Shown here: positions 8,201 to 13,359 of the stretch, piece by piece
Position numbering within the stretch: the stretch's first letter is position 1
Layout: each line of letters starts with the position of its first letter
DNA from: Melampsora larici-populina 98AG31
Lineage: Eukaryota > Basidiomycota > Pucciniomycetes > Pucciniales > Melampsoraceae
Assembly (NCBI RefSeq): GCF_000204055.1
Contig: NW_006768922.1
Location: forward strand, 32,271 to 45,629
DNA length: 13,359 nt
Direction of reading: 5' to 3'
The notes under the pieces: model-generated
What the model was told of the DNA's origin: nothing
What the model saw: only the letters and a program-made list of their open reading frames with translations
Database searches by the model: none
Program-made: the position numbers and the translations under genes

Positions 8201-9704
8201 GTGGCAGACCTCGAGGAGCTTTGAACAAAAACAAACGCATCGACTCAAATTTTGAGCGATACAACAAACAAACAAACGGTAATAGATGCGGAGTTTGTCA
8301 CCAGACTGGTACCGGTCACAATCGAACCACATGCCCACTTCGCCCTTCAACGTCAACAAGCCAGACTTCATGAAAATGACATCCTACATAGATGATTTAG
8401 ATCGGTTCAAAAATACAAAACTTGACGCTTTTCATGTTTTTATGCTAACTGAAGGTCTATAACTTGCATTAGATGACTTTTTCAATTACATACATTCATC
8501 TCTAAGTAATCGATCTAACTTTGGGATCGTTTCGTGCCAAACCAAAAAAAAACTTCACTTTTCAATTCACCCGACTTATGAAAACACAATCTCTTAACAC
8601 AATCAGAGCCTTCTAGAGAATTTTCTCAAATCTATTTAAAACACATGTATGTACATAGATCATTGTCTATCTCACTGCTCGGCATGATTCTCTGATTGAG
8701 ATTGATATTTTTGTGAGTCCTTCTTGCCAACAATTCCCTGTGAGCATAAAACTTGTCAATGATTTGAACATCATTGTGAAGCATGCAAATGCAAATATCG
8801 TCGCTTTTTTCATTGAAAATCGGGCCTACCAAAACCAACGTTCCAACTGATCCCTTGTTCCTGGGGAGTCGATCCCAAGGTTTGAGGCACTTTGTCAAAT
8901 TTGGCCTAAGGCTTGACCAAAACCACTTAAGCTTTTAAGGGGGTGCGTGGACCAAAATAGGGGGGTGGATATACTGGGATCCTATTTTTGTTGTTGTTTA
9001 TTTTGTCATCGTCATGTCTTCGCGACCTTCGACACGTAGTGAATCACGCCGAAGAGCCGAAACAGCCAACCCCGCCACCGATGGTGATCGAGCACGACCG
9101 ACCAATCGCTCAAGCGAACCACTTGGAACCAGGGGTCGTGGCCGACCACCAGCCAGAGGTAAGGCTTATTGGCCTATGACATCTACACCCCTTCGATCCC
9201 TTGCTGATTTGACCATTGTAGGTCCCTCACGTGTTAGTACAGCCCCAAGCGATCCACCCGGACATAGTGTTCCAGTGGAACGCCTTGCGAGCTCAGTACG
9301 AGCGCTGGGAAGGAGCCAGAGCTCTCGGAATCGATCACCCGGACGGTCGATCGATTTGTACCAGCACAGTCTACGAGAGCAGGAAAGTATGGAACATACT
9401 AACCAGCAAGTACCACTATCACGAGGCCTTGATCACTCAGGAGATAGGCAAGTGGCTCCGAGCGGGTACTCAAAGCTGGCGACCACACTGGCTCGACCCG
9501 AACAGCTTTCGAGAGCTAACTCAGCAAGAAAAGCAAGCCCGAGCGAGTCAATTCAACAAGCGCCCTCGATCCAATCACTTCCAACGCAACGTGCGTCGCA
9601 GATCGAACATCTCGGACTCGGACGCTGTGGTGAGGGCTCAAATCGCTATGGGCAAGTTCCTAGCGAAGAGAGATGGGCCCAGCAACCACCATCCTCATCA
9701 TTAA
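5274..9704 (+). CDS. ORF1: spliced accessory or gag-like protein of the retroelement, interrupted by a MULE in intron 2
   Basis: Proposed coding parts are 5274, 5782-6051, 9040-9158 and 9222-9704, giving 290 residues. Intron 1 creates the ATG. Intron 2 (6052-9039) has a GTAAGC donor and a TAG acceptor that is the first AG after the MULE-free part of the intron; intron 3 (9159-9221, 63 nt) has a GTAAGG donor and TAG acceptor. All junctions keep one frame open. Residues 1-130 are polar and proline-rich. Residues 131-225 look folded and tryptophan-rich (VFQWNALRAQYERWEGARAL, later KVWNILTSKYHYHEAL). A basic tail follows around 242-259 (NKRPRSNHFQRNVRRRSN), perhaps nucleic-acid binding. No known domain is recognised. 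Exons are about 45-60% G+C, well above the leader and gag-pol. It overlaps gag-pol in another frame; no transcript evidence is available. It could instead be an N-terminal part of gag. Confidence 0.55.
5275..5781 (+). other. Intron 1 of ORF1; its removal creates the start codon
   Basis: Perfect GTAAGT donor at 5275, CTAAT branch point at about 5734, then a strong T-rich tract and the first following AG at 5780-5781. The upstream exon ends in A and the downstream exon starts TG, so splicing forms ATG followed by TCT TCT ATA. The 507-nt intron holds a 12-bp-arm hairpin and no ATG. It is long compared with the 63-84 nt introns elsewhere in the window. The splice signals are strong; use is not proved. 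Confidence 0.6.
5656..5685 (+). repeat. Perfect 12-bp inverted repeat (hairpin) in ORF1 intron 1
   Basis: AGAATAAGTAAC and GTTACTTATTCT are exact reverse complements separated by six bases. The hairpin lies about 50 bases before the branch point of intron 1. A second small one (AGAATT / AATTCT around 5706-5721) follows it. A role in splicing or RNA packaging is possible but unproved. Confidence 0.65.
6116..6123. repeat. Target-site duplication, left copy
   Basis: TATTTTTT immediately before the left inverted repeat; the base order matches TATTTTTG at 8983-8990 in 7 of 8 positions. MULEs usually make 8-11 bp duplications, so length and AT-richness fit. The flanking T runs make chance partial matching easier. 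Confidence 0.55.
6124..6199 (+). repeat. Left terminal inverted repeat of the MULE
   Basis: Starts GGATCCCAGTATATCC and is an exact 76-bp reverse complement of 8907-8982. It includes a six-C run, a five-C run and a near-palindrome CTTAAAAGCTTAAG. Terminal repeats of this kind are where a Mutator-type transposase binds. Confidence 0.95.
6309..8373 (+). pseudogene. MULE transposase (FAR1/Mutator-like), one in-frame stop
   Basis: Exons 6309-6991, 7062-7773 and 7858-8373; introns 6992-7061 and 7774-7857 have GTAAT donors and TAG/CAG acceptors. The gene has 637 codons including the stop. An N-terminal FAR1/WRKY-GCM1-like zinc site shows C51, C74, H97, H99. The DDE triad of the MULE domain reads D221 (MDSTYNTN), D285 (VTDQE) and E396 (SRIEGGHANVKGW), with the family C306/H309 pair (CKWHI). 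A SWIM-type site follows at C482...C494-x-H496, then an AT-hook-like RGRPRG (580-585) and a zinc knuckle C609-C612-H619-C624. Codon 45 (6441-6443) is TGA, probably a former arginine codon (CGA) by C-to-T change, and the usual second SWIM cysteine is tyrosine (Y484). The catalytic residues look intact. It would cut and paste elements with matching ends. The stop makes self-supply doubtful unless a downstream ATG is used. Confidence 0.92.
8374..8906. other. MULE 3' non-coding region
   Basis: About 530 bases between the transposase stop and the right inverted repeat. It is AT-rich with no plausible coding frame; a minus-strand frame at 8632-8898 has no recognisable motif. It presumably holds the 3' UTR and subterminal transposase-binding sites, but no clear poly(A) signal or repeat array was found. 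Confidence 0.5.
8907..8982 (-). repeat. Right terminal inverted repeat of the MULE
   Basis: Exact reverse complement of 6124-6199 over 76 bases, ending CTGGGATCC. The next outside bases, TATTTTTG, form the right copy of the target duplication. Confidence 0.95.
8983..8990. repeat. Target-site duplication, right copy
   Basis: TATTTTTG, matching the left copy at 6116-6123 in seven of eight bases. The mismatch at the last base may be a later mutation or may mean the true duplication is 7 bp. Confidence 0.55.
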
Positions 9705-12700
9705 ACTCAAATGATGACCATCTAGTAAGTTTATTCACAACAGTTCTTGAGAATCATTTAGTAGGACCATGGACTGATGTGATGAATGATCATATAGATC
9801 GGGTATCCAATAAGATGCAACAAGATGAAGAAGGTATAAGGTATTATCAAGATTGTATTTCCTCTATCAATAAAAATTTCAAAGAGTTGTATAAGCGTGT
9901 GGGACCTGAAATCAAAGATCTCAGAAAAATTATGATTGATCTTTTAGAGCACTTAGAAATGCAACAAAGTTCTTCTGTCCGAGAAAATGAGAGTAGACAC
10001 AGAGAGCTTTTAGATTTACTGAGCCTTCAAAATGTGAGCCTAGATAGCAAGTCAGTGAGAGAGTTGGGTGAGGTCCTGAGTACTAAAATTGAAGATAAAA
10101 TTGATATGAGACTTGATCAATTTTTTGAAACAAAGAGAAATATCAATGTTCCTTATGATAGTAACATTGATAGCATTATAGAGAGAAAACTCGAGGAAAA
10201 ACTGGATGACCAGTTTAATAAATTCTTTGAAAAAATTAGTGACAAATTAGACTCAGGAATCAGCAACACTGATTTAGTGGAACAGAACCTCCAGTCCGAA
10301 AAGATATTGCACTCTAGATTAGATATTTTGGAACAATATCTCAGAGAGATGAATGAAGACGGAAAGATTCAGAGAGAAAAAATTCTCACAGAAGTATTGA
10401 TAATTAAAAATAATGTCAATTCACTCTCAAAAGGTGAAAGAATTATCAGCGGTCCTGTTAAAATTGATTCTGGAAGAACCAGCCTTTTGAAGAAGGATAC
10501 AGAAGTAGATTCCGAGCAAAGCGGAACACCTCCGGAGCGCAATGTGCACCAAATGCTTAGTGGTATCAAGGAACAGATCCAAGCGCTTGAACAACGAGAG
10601 CATACACAAACTCTACATGTTAAGCAAGACAGTGAATCAGCAGAGTACCAAGCAAATTTGAAAAAAGATCTACGGAAAGAATACTCGCAGCCTAAAGATT
10701 GGCCCACCTTTGACGGTGAAGGGGAGTACAACCACCAGGAATTCATTGACTGGGTAGATAGAATGTCAAGTAAGCTGCGCATGCCCGATGAGCTTATTAT
10801 TGCAAAATTAGGGATTGTATTCCAAGGAGTAGCCAGACAATGGTTCATAGACTTCTCAAAAGAGGATGATCTACAAACATGGGCGGAATGGAAGATTGCC
10901 ATTCAAGAAAGGTTTGGAAACCAAGCTTGGAAGAACCGTATGCAAAAATTGTATTTATCTGATACATTTGTACTTAGACCAAATACTGATTGTGTTAAAT
11001 GGGCAAGTAAGCAGAAACAGAGAGTTCAAGCTTTCCAACCAAATATTACACAAGAAGAGCTTGTTGAGAAAATCACGTGGCAACTACCGGGCACAATACG
11101 TATATGGGTCGGCAGTAAAATGCGTGAGCCGGCAAGATGGACAGACTTCTTGCTGGTTTTTGAAGACATATGTAGGAACATGTTAGATAGAAGAAGTAAT
11201 CAGCAAGCCAACACGCGTAGGACTTTTATTCCAAGACAAGTTGAACCAGCTGTTGCTTTGGGTAGTAAGGATAGACCTGTAACAAGCAACACGGAAAGAA
11301 AAAATCATAAAGCGTGTCATGGTTGTGGAAGTACAGATCCAACCCATGTATGGAAAACCTGTAAAGGTAAAAGTAAGGCTGTGAACCAGGTAGAGATTGA
11401 AGATACTAATGATCAAGATGTAGAGCCGGTCAGTATGGACTTTGTAGAATATGCAGAATCCGAAGAGGAGGATCTGTTTGGAGAAAAAGAAGAAGCTCCG
11501 GTTGACGTCATTGAGAGCAACTTTTGCACGGATGTAGACATTGAGCAGCTTCAGGCAGATGCTGATGTGCCAACACTAGGGCATAGTAAAGACGGTGTAC
11601 AACATATCACTGACGCAAAACTGTTGAAATCAAAGCCATCCTCAGGGAAAGCGCACACACTAGGATTTCATAGTCTTACAAGAGTAATTGTTGAAGGCAC
11701 TGATGCGGAGATGCTACTTGACAGTGGAGCATCTTGCTCAGTGGTGGGGAGTTCATATGTGTCAACTATTGTCCCCAACTGGAGGCTCAAATTGATGCCT
11801 TGTAATGATAACATGAAATTTTCAGGTTGTGGTGGGAGTTTGTTTCCTTTAGGAGTTATCAATCTGAAAGCAGTTTTTCCGCATAAGCAAGGAGGTGTGA
11901 GAATAGACGCAGAGTTTGTAGTAATGGAAAATTCTCATACAAAGTACTTTATACTAGGGGATGACTACCTAGGAGCGTACGGCATTGACATTTTTCATAG
12001 TCGAGAAAAATACTTTACAATAGGTAATGATGTAAGGAAGAAGAAATTTGCGTTACCACTTCAGAGACCAATCTTATCTGGCCTTAGAGTGAGTCATGAT
12101 CAGCCAGAAGTTGAACAGGTAGCATCAAACCCTGTGCTGAAACAGAAAATTGAAGAGGGTTTGAAAGAAGCAACATTCTCTCCAAAACTGAGTGAGGCAC
12201 AAAGAAATAAATTTGTTGCGTTCATCATCCAACATGCAGAAGAGTTTGGCTTAGGGAATTCACCATTGGGTGAAATTAAGAATCATCCGGTACATATACA
12301 ACTAAATATTGATAAGCCATATCCTCCTATTTTGAGGAAAGCAGCATATCCAGCTAGCCCGCGGAATAGGGTAGAAATTGAAAAACACTTGGATGAATTG
12401 CTGAAACTTGGAGTTATCAGAAAGGTAGGTGAGGATGAAGAAGTAGACATCACCACACCCATTATCATTGCATGGCATAATGGTAAATCTCGTTTATGTG
12501 GAGATTTTAGAGCGTTGAATACATACACAGTTCCAGACAGATACCCATTACCTAGAATTGAGTATGCGCTGACCAATCTTGGTAAAGCAATATATATCAC
12601 TGTTATGGACGTAATGAAAGGTTTTCATCAGAATATTGTAGCATTAGATAGTAGACAATTCTTAAGGATAATTTGTCATTTAGGTATATTTGAATATTTG

Positions 12701-13342
12701 AGGATGCCTTTTGGTATCAAGAATGCACCAGCCTTTTTCCAAAGAATGATGGATTTAGAGTTCTCTCAAGAATTGCGAGAAGGATGGGTGATAATATACA
12801 TAGATGACATTATTGTCTTTCACACAAACTGGGAAGATCATGTCCGTGGAATTGAGCGGATCCTTCAGAAAGTTAAGAAAATGGGAATGACAATATCTCT
12901 TAAGAAGAGCCATTTTGGGTTTGACAGTGTCAAAGCGTTAGGCCATTTGGTATCAGGCTTATGGATTGCAATTGATCAAAATAGAGTCTCCGCAGTATTG
13001 GAAAAACCATGCCCAAAGAATGTCAGTGAACTTCAGACATTTTTAGGCTTTGCAAGTTATTATTGGAACTATTTGAAAGACTACGGTAATATCTCAAGTT
13101 GTTTGTATAAACTGTTTGGCAAAGTTGTAGCTTTTGAAATGACAAAGGAGAGAGTTGAAGTATGGTCAAACATTAAAAAAATGATTACCAGTGCTCCACT
13201 TCTACTTCAACCAGATTTTAGCCAGCCTTTCAAACTTTATGTTGACGCCTCATTTGAAGGTTTAGGAGCAGCATTGCATCAATCTAGAATTATAGATGGG
13301 AAAATGCAAGAAGGACCAATAGTCTTTATTTCCAGGAAGTGA
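9014..13342 (+). CDS. Gypsy/Ty3-type gag-pol polyprotein, 3' part outside the window
   Basis: One open frame of 1,442 codons. Residues 1-235 are disordered, Ser/Arg-rich with an AT-hook-like RGRGRPP; 240-560 are coiled-coil rich in E, K and L. A gag capsid-like region starts near residue 563 (WPTFDGEGEYNHQEFIDW). A zinc knuckle is at C768-C771-H778-C783. The aspartic protease motif LLDSGAS has D903. The reverse transcriptase has D1199 (VMDVMKGFHQ) and the YIDD box (D1264-D1265), with the thumb motif TFLGFASYYWNY following. RNase H begins near D1411 (LYVDASFEGLGAALHQ). The TGA at 13340-13342 is a frameshift, not the natural end; the rest of RNase H and integrase would lie beyond the window. 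ATG 9014 has G at -3, but it lies in an ORF1 intron; later in-frame ATGs are 9389 and 9782. DNA before about 9704 is 55-60% G+C, after it about 27-40%. Domain calls are firm; the start is uncertain. Confidence 0.93.
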   Translation: MSSRPSTRSESRRRAETANPATDGDRARPTNRSSEPLGTRGRGRPPARGKAYWPMTSTPLRSLADLTIVGPSRVSTAPSDPPGHSVPVERLASSVRALGRSQSSRNRSPGRSIDLYQHSLREQESMEHTNQQVPLSRGLDHSGDRQVAPSGYSKLATTLARPEQLSRANSARKASPSESIQQAPSIQSLPTQRASQIEHLGLGRCGEGSNRYGQVPSEERWAQQPPSSSLNSNDDHLVSLFTTVLENHLVGPWTDVMNDHIDRVSNKMQQDEEGIRYYQDCISSINKNFKELYKRVGPEIKDLRKIMIDLLEHLEMQQSSSVRENESRHRELLDLLSLQNVSLDSKSVRELGEVLSTKIEDKIDMRLDQFFETKRNINVPYDSNIDSIIERKLEEKLDDQFNKFFEKISDKLDSGISNTDLVEQNLQSEKILHSRLDILEQYLREMNEDGKIQREKILTEVLIIKNNVNSLSKGERIISGPVKIDSGRTSLLKKDTEVDSEQSGTPPERNVHQMLSGIKEQIQALEQREHTQTLHVKQDSESAEYQANLKKDLRKEYSQPKDWPTFDGEGEYNHQEFIDWVDRMSSKLRMPDELIIAKLGIVFQGVARQWFIDFSKEDDLQTWAEWKIAIQERFGNQAWKNRMQKLYLSDTFVLRPNTDCVKWASKQKQRVQAFQPNITQEELVEKITWQLPGTIRIWVGSKMREPARWTDFLLVFEDICRNMLDRRSNQQANTRRTFIPRQVEPAVALGSKDRPVTSNTERKNHKACHGCGSTDPTHVWKTCKGKSKAVNQVEIEDTNDQDVEPVSMDFVEYAESEEEDLFGEKEEAPVDVIESNFCTDVDIEQLQADADVPTLGHSKDGVQHITDAKLLKSKPSSGKAHTLGFHSLTRVIVEGTDAEMLLDSGASCSVVGSSYVSTIVPNWRLKLMPCNDNMKFSGCGGSLFPLGVINLKAVFPHKQGGVRIDAEFVVMENSHTKYFILGDDYLGAYGIDIFHSREKYFTIGNDVRKKKFALPLQRPILSGLRVSHDQPEVEQVASNPVLKQKIEEGLKEATFSPKLSEAQRNKFVAFIIQHAEEFGLGNSPLGEIKNHPVHIQLNIDKPYPPILRKAAYPASPRNRVEIEKHLDELLKLGVIRKVGEDEEVDITTPIIIAWHNGKSRLCGDFRALNTYTVPDRYPLPRIEYALTNLGKAIYITVMDVMKGFHQNIVALDSRQFLRIICHLGIFEYLRMPFGIKNAPAFFQRMMDLEFSQELREGWVIIYIDDIIVFHTNWEDHVRGIERILQKVKKMGMTISLKKSHFGFDSVKALGHLVSGLWIAIDQNRVSAVLEKPCPKNVSELQTFLGFASYYWNYLKDYGNISSCLYKLFGKVVAFEMTKERVEVWSNIKKMITSAPLLLQPDFSQPFKLYVDASFEGLGAALHQSRIIDGKMQEGPIVFISRK

Positions 13343-13359
13343 AAGACAGTGAGACAAGA

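Larger units (their letters stand above)
6124..8982 (+). mobile_element. Complete MULE DNA transposon nested in the retroelement
   Basis: A 2,859-bp element bounded by 76-bp inverted repeats that are identical base for base (6124-6199 and 8907-8982), with one mismatch then four more matching bases inside. It carries one transposase gene in plus orientation, a short 5' leader and about 530 bp of 3' non-coding DNA. An 8-bp imperfect target duplication flanks it. It lies in a T-rich part of the inferred intron 2 of ORF1, so the surrounding exons are intact. The perfect repeats indicate a young insertion, although the transposase has an in-frame stop. Confidence 0.93.

Noticed and set aside
6124..8982. 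hAT-type element because of the 8-bp duplication
   Set aside because: The protein has the FAR1-like, MULE DDE, CxxH and SWIM order, and the long 76-bp inverted repeats fit MULEs, not the short hAT ends.
9630..9670. 41-nt intron linking ORF1 to gag-pol
   Set aside because: The phases would fit, but 41 nt is shorter than the other introns here (63 nt or more), the GAG acceptor is poor and no branch point is evident.
9620..9720. -1 ribosomal frameshift joining ORF1 to gag-pol
   Set aside because: The gag-pol frame is the -1 frame, but no X XXY YYZ heptamer in the ORF1 frame was found over 9222-9704; GGGCCCA at about 9675 is in the wrong phase.
10369..10902. Minus-strand open frame of 177 codons
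   Set aside because: It is opposite the coiled-coil and capsid part of gag-pol and is explained as its shadow; the translation is Ser/Leu-rich without motifs.
1..13359. tRNA, rRNA or CRISPR arrays
   Set aside because: No cloverleaf-like or rRNA-like segment and no regularly spaced repeats were noticed in reading the window.

Overview
The window looks like a transposon-rich stretch of a fungal genome, most likely a basidiomycete of the rust type (Pucciniales). Supporting this are the short 60-85 nt introns with GTAAG-like donors and CTRAY branch points, the AT-rich intergenic DNA, a fungal-type Gypsy polyprotein and a FAR1-like MULE transposase. The two left-hand genes also recall rust lineage-specific families. 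The organism call is from memory and unverified.

Layout. 1-744: intergenic, nothing recognised. 745-2422: a three-exon gene of unknown function (16-nt first exon, two 68-nt introns). 2767-3636: a second gene of unknown function whose last intron and C-terminal motif resemble the first gene's. About 3673-4337: a probable 5' LTR (tandem upstream repeat, TATA box, AATAAA, then a TGG primer-binding-like site). 4341-5274: a long AT-rich leader. 5274-9704: a spliced open frame called ORF1 here. 9014-13342 and beyond: a Gypsy-type gag-pol frame (coiled coil, capsid-like region, zinc knuckle, aspartic protease, reverse transcriptase, start of RNase H), cut by the window edge. Nested inside the element, in an inferred ORF1 intron, lies a complete 2,859-bp MULE (6124-8982). 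It has 76-bp perfect terminal inverted repeats, a near-perfect 8-bp target duplication and a three-exon transposase gene with one in-frame stop.

The main point of interest is the retroelement's 5' half. From about 3755 to 5937 there is no ATG on the plus strand, against about 38 CAT by hand count. The first strong intron (5275-5781) joins an exon ending in A to one beginning TG, so splicing itself would make the start codon of ORF1. ORF1 then runs through two more introns in a frame different from gag-pol and overlaps the N-terminal end of the gag-pol frame for about 665 bp. The gag-pol ATG at 9014 lies inside the second ORF1 intron. This suggests, as inference, a splicing switch: unspliced RNA gives gag-pol, spliced RNA gives ORF1. 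The MULE sits in that same switch intron.

Later decay is visible: an in-frame TGA and a lost SWIM cysteine in the transposase, and a one-base frameshift at the start of RNase H in pol.
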